From Onchocerca volvulus (lineage: Eukaryota > Nematoda > Chromadorea > Rhabditida > Onchocercidae), in the NCBI GenBank assembly GCA_000499405.2, contig HG738138.1:25337960-25401959 (forward strand): a stretch of DNA of 64,000 nt, given 5' to 3'. Positions 42,500 to 53,496 of the stretch are shown here, piece by piece. The notes beneath the pieces are model-generated. The model ran no database searches. It saw only the letters and a list, made by a program, of their open reading frames with translations, and was not told the origin of the DNA. A program made the position numbers and the translations under genes. The first letter of the stretch is position 1. Each line of letters begins with the position of its first letter.

Positions 42500-43015
42500 T
42501 TTTTCCGGGCCGATTTCATTTTAAATGGAATTTTTTGATGAATAATTAAAATGTTGAAGTTAAATTTGATTCTGTTTCTAATTCATGTTTCCGTTTTTTC
42601 AAATTGGATACTTTTGAATTGAAATTGTTATTTGTTAATTATAAAATTTAGAATATTTTGAATCGAGATAGCAATGAATCGAATATCTCAAAAAGAAAAA
42701 GTGACTTGATGGAACAAGTTGATTTTTTAGACCTTTGAATAGGAGCGTTTTTTTTTTTTTGAAAATTTAGACACTTCGGAAGTTTGACATTGATTTCTTT
42801 TATTTTTTTTAGATGCTGTGATAATACTATTTTCAATTTCATAATTTTGTAGGTTTGAAATATTTTTGCTTTGATTTTGTTTTTTCATTAATAAATTAAG
42901 CTTCATAAATAGTTCTAAAAACACTGAAACATGCTATTACACAAAATGCCTGATTTAATTACGGGAAAACTCTGAAGGAAGAAGGAAGAAAGCATTGGAA
43001 TTTTACCTGATTTAT
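42500..43015. repeat. Left arm of an inverted segmental duplication (partner 57380-57870)
   Basis: Reverse-complement comparison by eye with 57380-57870 shows long near-identical blocks, for example GCTTCATAAATAGTTCTAAA followed by AACACTGAAACATG, and TTTGAAATATTTTTGCTTTG. Similarity fades toward 42500. It lies upstream of AKR-1 as its partner lies upstream of AKR-2, so it belongs to the duplicated unit that carried the reductase gene. Confidence 0.85.
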
Positions 43016-43831
43016 ATAACATGCCGATCAGAGTGTTTTTCCGATTATTCTCTGAGAATTTCGAATATCTCTTTATTGCCCACTCAACTCAACTAATTCT
43101 AACTTTAAAATAATTTCAATGTTATAGCAATAATCAATAACGTATTATATGAACATCATCACATGCATAATATTTTTGAATTTTGTTCCAGTAATTTCTT
43201 TATTCGTTACGTAGCAGGAAACGATCGAATACGTTGAAGATGAATAAGAATCTCAGTACCTCAGTTGAACTATCTAGGAATTATTGCTGCTCCATTATTA
43301 CGACATTCAAAAAGTATTCTGGTAATTTCGCATTCTTCGATACGGATATGAAAGGACTGCTGACAAATGATACCTTTGTCGTGAAAATATTTTTTGCGAA
43401 TGTGACAATTTCTTTTAGAAAAAGGTATTTATTAAATAAGGAGCAATTACGAAACAACAATTATTCGAATGTATCCAAATGGTTAATCACTGTGTTTCTT
43501 TCCCTGGTTACTCGTAAAACAGAAAATTTCTTGTCCCTACTGCTGACTGTTTTGTTGATTGGAATCGAATTGCTGGGGTCGTTGTATAATAATGCTGGTA
43601 GAAAACCCTTTTAGAGGGCTGTCGTAGTGACGAAGGTGCTCGTTGGCTGATCGTGGAATAAGAATGTCCTTCTACTCCAAATCCGATCCTTATATATCCT
43701 TTCGGAATCCCTCCTTCTTTCCTGATCTCTAATTTGGTGCCTCATGATCTCGGTTTGTTTAACTGTTAGTTGGAGTGTTTGGCAGCAAACATGTTTACCC
43801 TAATATTATCGTCCTGTTGGTATATTTGAGA
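43016..43831. other. Intergenic stretch with an unclassified 126-codon frame
   Basis: Higher-complexity DNA between the duplicated arm and Helitron A. A plus-strand frame at 43234-43614 (126 residues, with a C-terminal hydrophobic segment LLLTVLLIGIELLG) is open but matches no family I know and has no splice context. The stretch 43615-43800 is relatively GC-rich for the window and could be an old transposon end. Not called as a gene. Confidence 0.25.
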
Positions 43832-45970
43832 CTAGCTGGCCCGACCATGCGAAGCATGGCCGACCCAGCTATCTATTGGGGGCCGACCACGCTTCGCGTG
43901 TCCGGTCTATATAAATAGAAATGTCAATGTTCGTTTGTTCAAAATCTTAAACCTCCCAAGTTCTTGAACATGCACATTATCTATATTCGAAATCTTAAAT
44001 ATCGGAAAGTCCTTAACCTATTGCTTTGAAATTTTGACACAAAGTTGTAGTCGAATATGCGTATGTTTTTAAATACTCATCAATTGATTTCAAATTTTTA
44101 TATACGTTGCATTCAATGGGGAATTGCTTTTAAATAATTAAGGCGAACAATCCAAACTTTTTGTTTGTTTTTTGCTTTGTGAGAAATGCAATTCGTTTAT
44201 TTTTTGCTTTGTGGGGAATGTAGTTGCGTTGCACAAATGTCGAGGTCAGGATAGTGTATAATCAAATATTTTGTTCAAGCAATTTAAGGATCATCTCTCT
44301 GACTTCTACTGTTAGATTGTGTTTTGAATTGCCTCTTTTCGTAAATTTTACCCATTGTTCTAACCACACAACTGTAAGGATTTTCTCTGAGCTATGATGA
44401 TCATGAATGCAAACCTCTATCAAATTGGAAATTGCAATCTCTTAAATTGAAATAGCGTATCCATTGGAATCATAAGAAATTCTCCACTGATAGCTTTCAA
44501 ATTCTGACACAACCTTGTATTCGAATAGACCATCACTTTCATATAGATACGCTTATTAAATATACATATATATATAATCCTCTAGAAATATTTATAATCA
44601 TCTTGAAACTGCAATAGTTTATCTTGCGCTATTAATACTTATGAAGACGCGGAACGAAATGGAGTCAAAAAGTTCCTTATTATTTATTATTATTTATCTT
44701 TATTTATTATTATTTACCATTATTATTATTATTTATCATTAATTATTATTTATTGCGCAGCAGTAAGAAATCCATAACATCAATAAAACAAATCTGACGA
44801 TAAATTTATAAAATAAAAAGGAGAAAACGATTAAAGGGAAAAAAAAACCTGAGTCGAAATATTAAACTGCTCTTATTGAAATCCCTATTTAAAATGATAG
44901 AAAAGGGCGCCTTTGTTAGTGCATGTTGATGATGCTTTTTGTTGGCGCGACGGTCATCGACATTGACCCTAGTTGAGGGTTACAAAGAAATGATTAAAAA
45001 TTATTTATTGCGCAAGAGTAAAAAATCAGTAATATCAATAAAACAAACCTAATGATAAATTTATTAAATGAAAAAGAAGAAAACGACATAAAGGGGAAAA
45101 AACCCGAATTGGTGTATTAAACCATTATCGTTGAAATTCCTATATAAAATGATAGAAAAGGGTGCCTTCGTTGGCGCGCTAGAGTAATCGACATTGACCC
45201 TAGTTGAGGGTTACAAAGGATTAGTTAATTATTTATTATTATTCAGTATTTATTGTTTATTATTATTTATTATTATTCAGCATTCTGTATTATTATTCAT
45301 TATTGTTTATTAGCTATAATTTATCACTATCATTATTTATTATTATATATCATTTAATATTAATTATTATTAATTACGCAACAGTAAAAAATCAACAATA
45401 TTAGTAAATCAAATCTAATGATAAATTTATAAAATAAAAAAGAAGAAAACGACTGAAAGAGAAAACTAAAAAAAAAACCGAGTCGAAGCCTTAAACCGCT
45501 CTCGTTGACATCTTATACAAAACGATAGAAAGGGCGCCCTTGTTAGCGCGTGATGATGATGCGCAATTATTGGCGCGAGACGGTCATTACATTGAACTCA
45601 GTTTAATTTCTATTATTATTGCTAACCACATCTTTTACCCAAGAAGAAGAGAGAAAAAGAGATGGGGGATAAAAGGAGAATGGCAGAAAAAAAGATAGGC
45701 GGAGGTTAACCGTATCTTTCACTCAAGAAAAAAGATGGAGAAAAAAGGAGAATAACAGAAAAAAAGGTAGGCGGATCCAATAAACTCCACCTCCTCACCT
45801 ATTTTCAGTTGTCACGAACATGACACGGGAAAAAACGTAACCATATTTATTTAAAAAGAAGGTCGGTTGGAGTAGAAGGTTGTGTCAAAATTTGAAAAAA
45901 ATTGATTGAGAATTTACCGGAGATCGGGCGTCAGGAACAGGTAGCATTTACATTTTTATTTATATATAGA
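43832..45970 (-). mobile_element. Helitron copy A, non-autonomous
   Basis: In element (minus) orientation it begins TCTATATATAAATAAAAATG at 45970 and ends CCAGCTAG at 43832, with A before and T after and no target duplication. The 3' end carries the hairpin CCATGC-TTC-GCATGG about 13 nt before CTAG and a second one, CACGC-GAA-GCGTG, further in. Inside are three diverged units of about 220-330 bp (44755-44990, 45003-45225, 45370-45600), each containing GATAGAAA-GGGCGCC and TTAGCGCG-type blocks, an 85 bp duplication near the 5' end (45620-45780), ATT-rich filler, and a helicase-like remnant at 44455-44244. Termini, hairpin and A/T insertion site define canonical Helitrons, which move by rolling-circle replication. 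Confidence 0.85.
44244..44455 (-). pseudogene. Decayed Helitron helicase C-terminus (copy A)
   Basis: Read on the minus strand it gives [10 protein letters not shown], two stops, then an AQ-containing segment, then a shifted frame with LTVEVRE, and LYTILT after a further stop. This follows the order of the PIF1-like helicase end of Helitron Rep/helicase proteins (KRxQFPxRLAFAxTINKxQGQ, then a GQLYVxxSR block, then a VxYxEIL tail), with stops and frameshifts. It lies about 400 bp before the 3' terminus, where this part of the gene belongs. The family patterns are from general knowledge; a translated search would settle it. Confidence 0.6.
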
Positions 45971-46416
45971 TTAGAGCTTCATGACCTTTAACACCCCTTG
46001 TTTATATCAATTTTCGGATTTTTCCGACAACCTTTCCGATTTTCTATTCTAAACATCCTGGTATAAATCAGAATTCTCGCTGATGAACTCAAATAATCCT
46101 GGGATTCAGTACAGATAAATCTTCAGAGCAGTATGAACTCTTTATCTGCAATTTAATTAGATAAGTGAAATTAATCGAAATGTGAAATTAAGGGCACATA
46201 TTATTGTTCGACTATTGATTGTCTGGTAAAAAACATCAAAACTAGTTTAATTCGGTTCAGTTCGGCATGATGTAATTTTGTATTTGCCCTTCTTTGACTA
46301 ATAGGTATTAGGTTTTATTTTTCAGCAGCGAATTTATTGCTGAAAAGCGAAAAATAGTAGGCAAGCTATAGATTTTTTTCAGTAATTTACTTCATTCAAT
46401 TTCCAGCTCATCGAAG

Positions 46417-46424
46417 TTTTTCAG
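46417..46424 (+). promoter_or_regulatory. Splice acceptor 2 nt before the AKR-1 start, probable trans-splice site
   Basis: TTTTTCAG is followed by AC and then ATG. An acceptor this close to the initiation codon fits spliced-leader addition in nematodes better than a cis exon junction. AKR-2 has the same arrangement. Inference from position and consensus. Confidence 0.6.
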
Positions 46425-46426
46425 AC

Positions 46427-48946
46427 ATGGTTAAATTCGATACTGTCAAATTAGCCACTGGTGCCGATTTACCACTTTTTGGTCTGGGTACATGGCTAGT
46501 AAGTTTTTCCATCTTTCAGAATTGAAACTTTACCCAGGAATGAAAAAGTTACTCAGAGATGGAAAACAACCAAACCTGAAGTTGCTCAGAATTGTTGAAA
46601 TTGAAGAACTATTACTATCAATTTTGAAAACAATTTATGTTTAGATATGTCTAATTATGCTTAGATAGTCTTTAAACAGTTATATTCAATATGGTTCATG
46701 AGTCACTTAATTTTTATTTAATTTCTGTTATTATCGGACTTAATTCTAAATTTACTCTTGCGATTTTTATTTTAATGCTGCCTCGATGAAATTAAAACAA
46801 TTTAAATTATTAATTTGATGAACAATTTGTATTTAAAGTTGAGTAAAACAAAATTCTATTTCAAATGGTATTGCCATGGAAATTATAAAATTAATTAAAA
46901 TTATGTTCATATTAAACTGAAATTATCACAACGGAGTTAATTTTGATTATATTCAACACTATCTTAATGAGATATATTTAAATGATTTTTCTTCAATAAA
47001 ATTAAATTTTAGTTTTTTTTTTTTTTTTTCGATGTCCTTCAATCAATCATTCAGGCAGTAGGGCAAATTTGAAGTATAAATGATTGGTTGCTTTTAGGGA
47101 AATTCTATATTCAAATTAATACTACTTTCTTATCGATATTGCAGTCCACTGATCCGATAGCTTTTACAACTGCACTGAAAACAGCTCTGGATGCAGGATA
47201 TCCACTAATCGATACGGCTTATATTTACCGTAACGAAGCTATTATCGGGAAAGTATTGCAAGATTATTTTACTTCCGGTAAATTAAAACGAGAAGATATC
47301 TTTATCACAACAAAAGTAAGTTCTTATCTTCCAAGTATCATAGCAATGCATACTGATCAAAATCCTTAAACACTTCTGCGATCATTCAGTACAAATATAT
47401 GATACCATGTTCAAATTTTCAGAAAAGTTCTGATTGCACTCATTAAATTATTTAATTTAGCTGAGCTGAAAAATTGAAATCATTGAATTATTCTATTTAA
47501 TTTTTTTTTCTTTATCTTTTATATTTTTTCGAGAAAATCAAAAAGTCGTTGAAATTTTCGAGCGATTTACGAAGTGGTATCATTTTTCTCAAAATCTGAC
47601 TTATTCAGTTGATGAAATTCTTTTCCAATATATTTATTGATTTACTAGCTGGGCCGGCCATGCTCCGCATGGCTATCTATGGGAGCCGACCACGCTTCGC
47701 GTGTCCGGCTCCAGCTAATCTATATAAATAGAAATGCCAGTGTTCGTTTGTTCAAATTCTTAAACCTCCGTAAGTTCTTAAACACGCATATTATCTATAT
47801 TCAAAATCTTAAATATCGGAAAATCCTTAACCTATTGCTTTGTAATTTTAACACAAAGTTGCAGTCGAATATGCGCATGTTGTTAAATACTCATCGATTA
47901 ATTTCAAATTTTTATACACGTTGCATTCAATGGGGAAATGCTTTTAAATAATTAAGGCGAGCAATTCAAACTTTTTGTTTGTTTTTTGCTTTGTGAGAAA
48001 TGCAATTCGTTTATTTTTTGCTTTGTGGGGAATGTAGTTGCGTTGCACAAATGTCGAGGTCAGGATAGTGTATAATCAAATATTTTGTTCAAGCAATTTA
48101 AGGATCATCTCTCTGACTTCTACTGTTAGATTGTGTTTTGAATTGCCTCTTTTCGTAAATTTTACCCATTGTTCTAACCACACAACTGTAAGGATTTCTC
48201 TGAGCTTTGTTGAGCGTGAATGCAAGCGTCTATCAAACTGGGAATTGCAGTCTCTTAAATTGAAATGACGTATACATTGGAACTTTTCTATTGGAAATAA
48301 CGTATCCATTGGAATCCAAGACACGATCTAATATTAGAAGTAATATCAGCCCAATATAAGAAAAGATAATTCACAAATTGCTTGAAGGAAACATTTCATT
48401 ATACATCATCATGATCGCGACATTTGTGTGACGTAACCAAACTCCCCATAAACCAAAAATAAACGAAAAGCTCAAACTACTGGCCTTCTTTATTTAAAAA
48501 CACGCGCCTATTTGAATGCAACGCGGCAGAGAGAAGGCGTCAATGCAGAAAGAAGGCGTGGTTCAATAAATTCTGTCCACTCATGAAGATGCGGAACGGG
48601 CAGAGTCAAAAAAATTTCTCATTATTTATTATTAATTATGATTATTTATTATTTTTCATTATTTATCATTATTATTAATTATTATTTATTACACAGCAGC
48701 GAAAAACCGATAATATCAATAAAACAAATCTGATGATAAATTTATAAAATAAAAAAGTCGAAAAACAACCCGAGTCGAAACATTAAACTGCTTTCATTGA
48801 AATCCCAATTTAAAATGGTAGAAAAGGACGCCTTTGTCAATAAATATAAAAGAAATTAATAAATTATTGCTCCTACAAATCGCCTTTTATTGTACTGTGG
48901 AAATTTTACGAAATAATATCGTATGCTCAGAGTTGTGTTACATATA

Positions 48947-48981
<35 letters not shown>

Positions 48982-51565
48982 CTGTATTTGCGTGGGTGTT
49001 TGTGTGCTTAAGTATTTATGTGGTTTTATTCTTGAAACAAAAAGAAACAAATTTCATTCTCAGTTGTCGACTTTCTTCATCATCTTCACTTTCACTTGAA
49101 CAAGCGCAGTCCTCCACCTTGCTCAAAACCTCAGAAGCTAGACGCTTCAAAGAACTAGATGAACCAGAGGAACTAGGTCGAACTTGCGATGGAATATTCT
49201 GACAATCAAAGTTTGTAAACATGGGACTGCCCGAGTCGCATTAAACCCGAGTCGCATTAAACCGCTCCCGTTGACATTTCTATATAAAATGAATATAAAA
49301 TGATAGAAAGAGCGCCTTTGTTAGCGCGTGATGATGATGCGCAACGACTAAAGGAGAAAACTATAAAATAAAAAATTTATGAAATAAAAAAGAAGAAAAT
49401 CGGAGCATTAAACCGCTCCTGTTGACATCTTATACAAAATGATAGAAAGGGTGCCTTTGTTAGCGCGCGACGGCCATCACATTGAACCCAGTTAATTTCT
49501 ATTATTATTGCTAACCGCATCTCTTACCCAAGAAGAAGAGAGAGAGATGGGGGGAAAAAGGAGAATGGCAGAAAAAAAGATAAGCGGAGGCTAACCGTAT
49601 CTTTTACTCAAGAAGAAAGATGGGAGAAAAAAGGAGAATAACAGAAAAAAAGGTAGGCGGATCCAACAAAGTCCACCTCCTCACGTATTTTCAGTTGTCA
49701 CGGACGTGACACGTGAAAAAACGTAACCATATTTACTTATAAAGAAGGTCGGTTGGAGTAAAAGGTTGTGTCAAAATTTGAAAAAAATCGGTTGATAATT
49801 TACCGGAGATCGGGCGTGAGTAACAGGTAGCATTTACATTTTTATTTATATAGATTTATTTATTTTTTTCCTATTTACAGCTACCATTCATGGCGCATAA
49901 ACCAGATGAGATCGAAGGAGTGGTGAAAAATCAGCTGAAAGATTTGCAAGTGGATTATCTTGACCTTTATCTTATCCACTGTCCATGTTCATGCAAAGTA
50001 CTCACTTTTTTTGCAGATTATTACTTATTAATTGTTGATTTAAGACATCCAGAGATATTTCAGAAATTTGTCCAGTATGCCACCATCGAAAGATAACGTT
50101 CGTATTGCATTGTAAGCGAAATTAATATCCGGATAGTTATTTAATAAATTAGTCTATCTTAGTCATTTGTTTGCGCTGTTCAATTATTTTCTCTCCAAAA
50201 TAATATTGAAGCCAAATATTTTTTTTCTTAGCATTGTTCTGACGACACGCCGGATAACTATAAACTGTTACTAGAAAATGGACGTGCGGTTCCAGAACTG
50301 GTTGACCATCTCGAAACTTGGAAAGTGCTGGAAAATTTTTATGAAAAGGGAATATTCAAAGTAAGTTGGTGCTATATTTCAAGACGCAATTTATCTTTCT
50401 TTTTTGTGTGATTAGATTTGTCATGTGAGCTAAACTTGTTTTCAATGTTTGCGGTCTAATATCATCATATTTTCAGGCTATTGGATTATCCAACTTCAAC
50501 GAGGAACAAATACAAAATATTCTCGACCATGCAACTGTGAAACCACAGAATTTACAGGTGAGAATTTTTTGTGAATGATAATCTATATAACAAAATTGTT
50601 TTCATAAAACATTGAGTTGATCTCGATGTTTTAAAAATATTGCAGCATAATGAGCAGCGTGTTCTGAAATTACGTAATTAGGATTTGAAATTTATTATTT
50701 AGATGTTAAATTATTCAAATCGTTCTTTCTTTTGATTTTATTAGATTAATTTGTGTGAGATATTCTAATATTTAGGTCGAGGCACATCTCTACTGGCCGC
50801 AGAAGGAACTTCATGAATTGTGTAAGAAGAATAATATCACGATGACAAGCTATGCGACACTTGGTTCACCCGGAAGAACAGCGTGTAGTCTTAATTTCTA
50901 TTGGCCCATTGGTGAACCCATGAAGGATCCTTTAGTTTTACAACTGGGCGAAAAGCACAAGAAATCACCAGCTCAGGTATGTGTATTTATGAAATCTTCG
51001 AACTTTGATTTTGTTTTAGATCATGCACTCATTTTTTCACCGAAATTTTATTACAGTTGAAACTACACAACATTACTGATGGTGAAAATGAATGAGATTT
51101 ATTTCAGATACTTCTGCGTCACATGACACAACGTGGTATTTGTGTTATTCCGAAAAGTATTAATCCAGATAGAATACTTGAAAATTTTAATATCTTCGAT
51201 TTCAAGTTAACGGAAGAAGAAATGAAGCAATTGGATAGCGTGAAAACACGTGTTCGTCTTTTTCTTTTTGATTTGTAAGTTTCATTTTATATTATGTTCC
51301 ATTGCTAGATCTTTTTTCTGATATAGGTTACATTTTTGTTTGATTTTGCTGAAAGTTCTGCTTTCTAATGAATGTAATTCCGATATATTTAACTTGTAAC
51401 GATATGATATCTAAAAAGGTATTTTGATACTACAAAGTCTAATATTTCGAGATGCAATAGTTATGAATGGATTTGAACCATTTCAGGATATTCGATCATC
51501 CTTGGTATCCATTCAAAGATGTTGACTTATCGAAGATGAAACATGTAAATCTGACGAAAATCTGA
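46427..51565 (+). CDS. Aldo-keto reductase (AKR-1)
   Basis: Eight exons: 46427-46498, 47145-47315, 49881-49997, 50232-50360, 50477-50557, 50776-50976, 51108-51274 and 51487-51565, total 338 residues with every GT/AG boundary in phase. It is an NADP(H)-dependent (alpha/beta)8-barrel reductase of carbonyl compounds, presumably cytosolic. The catalytic tetrad is visible: D47 and Y52 (DTAYIYRNE), K81 (end of ITTK) and H114 (LYLIHCP). The cofactor signature IPKS is at 271-274. Length is slightly above the usual 310-325. Residue 44 is Pro where AKR-2 has Arg (GYP against GYR), an unusual change next to the catalytic Asp. Intron 2 contains Helitron B in antisense, stretching it to 2565 bp against 314 bp in AKR-2. 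Substrate cannot be told from sequence. Confidence 0.95.
48058..48267 (-). pseudogene. Decayed Helitron helicase C-terminus (copy B)
   Basis: Same remnant as in copy A, here continuous in one frame through [18 protein letters not shown] and a following TGA. The upstream FKRLQFP-like part has diverged and is out of frame. It cannot code for an active helicase. Confidence 0.55.
48838..49229 (-). pseudogene. Probable captured host gene fragment inside Helitron B
   Basis: The segment interrupts an internal repeat unit of the Helitron and is absent from A and C. On the minus strand, the element's own sense, it holds an ATG at 49222 and an open frame to 49016 (68 residues). The frame is Ser-rich ([18 protein letters not shown]) and then acidic ([10 protein letters not shown]), with mixed codon use unlike the surrounding repeat. 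Past the stop comes a GT microsatellite (48949-48980 on the plus strand) and an AATAAA-containing AT-rich stretch like a 3' UTR. Gene capture is well known for Helitrons. The donor gene is not recognised and may be elsewhere in this genome. Confidence 0.55.
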
Positions 51566-52645
51566 ACTGAAAAACATTGCATATTTTGCATTTGGGTCAT
51601 ATAGTCTTAATGCCCTAACTTTAGATTAATTTACTGATTAAGTAACGAATTTTCAGCTATTTGTTACTGTATAACTACGTGACATTGACGTTTTATACCA
51701 ATTTCGAACGATCGATTGCTAATCGAATCTCTAACATGGATTTTATCAATTGAAATTATAAGAAGTTTGCGAAAAGAATTAACATTAAGTATACTTATTA
51801 ATAGCGGACGTTTTTCTTTTTAACTCAAACTGATAAAACAATTGTCATAAATTTGTGAAAATACGTTAAAACATTACAGAAATTTACCAAAATTCCAAGA
51901 ATTTCCATAATTTTATAGCCGATTATTTGAAATAATAATGATATTGAAAAAGAAAAAAAATATATAACGGAATATTTCAAAACTTTATGCTTTTATATCT
52001 TCCTGCAATTTGACAGAACAAATCATGAAACGATAGGAAAAAATTGTGGTTATTTTTATAATTGTCGAGAATGAGTATTTACCATCCTGAAAAATGAAAT
52101 TGCTAAAAAATGGGCATTTTGAAAGTTCAATATCATTGCAACTCATCGATAATTAATGAATCGGAAAGTTCCAACGATGATAAGAATGAGGGAACTATTA
52201 CGAAATGAAGTACTGAAAGAATAAAGTATTGTCAAAATGTCTATTATTTCAATAAAAATCTAAAATAAAGATTTGTTTGTTTGCAAAAGAATGATTGGAA
52301 TATTTTGGGAGGAAAGATTTTGATCAAATTTTCTTCAAATAATAAACATATATTGAGTAAATGTTCATATTCTAATAATATTCATTAAATTATTTCTTTT
52401 ATATATGAAATACATTACTTAGTATCATCTAAGCAGCATTTATTAAAACATTATAGTTATTTAATTTACTCATTTATTCAAATTAACTATTCTCTTCCTC
52501 ATGGACGGATTTTACTTAATATAGATTTGTGAATGCTATTTAAAAAATCATTAAATGATTTATTGGTTTTCGAGTAACTTAGAATTGATGACGAGAACTT
52601 CTCACAGCCAAATTTAGTATGCATTTGAGGTTTCCAAATAACCGA
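51275..52645. repeat. AKR-1 intron 7 and downstream arm of a second inverted duplication (partner 60511-63752)
   Basis: Reverse-complement comparison with 60511-60735 plus 62659-63752 shows continuous similarity across AKR intron 7, the last exon and more than 1 kb of 3' flank, for example GATACTAAGTAATGTATTTC on the minus strand around 52425. In the partner the block is split by Helitron C. Apart from the exon it contains no coding-like frame. Confidence 0.85.
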
Positions 52646-53181
52646 AAAAAAAAAACTTTTTTTTTTTTTTAAATTAATTCCCTACGGAATAGATTTTACT
52701 TATCATGAATTTGTGATTGCTACTTAAAATATCGACAATTAATTCTCGTAGCAAACAACTTCCACAATTAATCCTGTAACACATGACACATAAAGAAAAA
52801 CATTTATTATAAATTCAATTGAAACTATTTAAAAAATATGGATGGAAAATGGGGAAAAATAATTTTATCACAGTAAAAATCTAGATTTTGAATTTATTTT
52901 TATTTTCCCAATTCTTGCAAATAGAAATAATTTCCGCAGATACTTTAATATAAAACTTCTGCGTTAAATGAATATTACTTGAATATCATAACATATTTGA
53001 TCATAACTGATTCAGCAATGAATTCTGTTTATAGTGTAAATAAATTTTGATAAAATACCGATAAAATAAGAATCAAAGTTAGTTAAAAATCATATAAAAA
53101 CGGTTAATTTATGTGACATCTTCAATGCCTAGGTTGATTAAATATGGATCGATGAATTAAGATGCGGTAAATGTAGTGATT
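52646..53181. other. Space between the convergent AKR genes
   Basis: AT-rich sequence that must hold the 3' UTR of AKR-2. No gene or ordered repeat is seen apart from the flanking duplications. Confidence 0.4.
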
Positions 53182-53401
53182 TCATTCATTTAAGTATATA
53201 CGCTTCATCTTCGATCTATCGACATCTTTGAATGGATACCAGGGATGATCGAAAAACCTGAAATGGTACAAATTCATTTATAATACTGCATTTATAATAA
53301 GTAAGTCTTATGATCTGAAATTTAATTCTCATTAAATTTCATGTCACTGTAAGTTATGGTAAAAAGAATTAACTGACTGTGGAAAGCAGAATTTCCCCAG
53401 A

Positions 53402-53445
<44 letters not shown>

Positions 53446-53447
53446 CC

Positions 53448-53496
<49 letters not shown>

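Larger units (their letters stand above)
47645..49854 (-). mobile_element. Helitron copy B, inside AKR-1 intron 2, with extra cargo
   Basis: Same family and orientation as copy A: minus-strand 5' end TCTATATAAATAAAAATG at 49854, 3' end CCAGCTAG at 47645, host A and T at the borders. The 3' hairpin is CCATGC-GGA-GCATGG in element orientation, with a second hairpin further in. It shares the helicase-like remnant (48267-48058), the terminal blocks and the repeated internal units. It differs by a cargo segment at about 48838-49229 that A and C lack. It is antisense to AKR-1 and leaves both intron splice sites intact. Confidence 0.85.

Noticed and set aside
42648..42924. Minus-strand frames of about 65 codons upstream of AKR-1
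   Set aside because: They lie inside the inverted duplication, and the frame is not kept in the partner arm, so they are not constrained as coding.
47679..47951. Plus-strand frame at the left end of Helitron B
   Set aside because: It is the non-coding 3' terminal part of the Helitron read on the opposite strand, overlapping hairpins shared by all copies.
48834..49202. Plus-strand frame with Cys-Val repeats in Helitron B
   Set aside because: The repeats come from a GT microsatellite. The minus-strand frame over the same segment has ordinary composition and is preferred.
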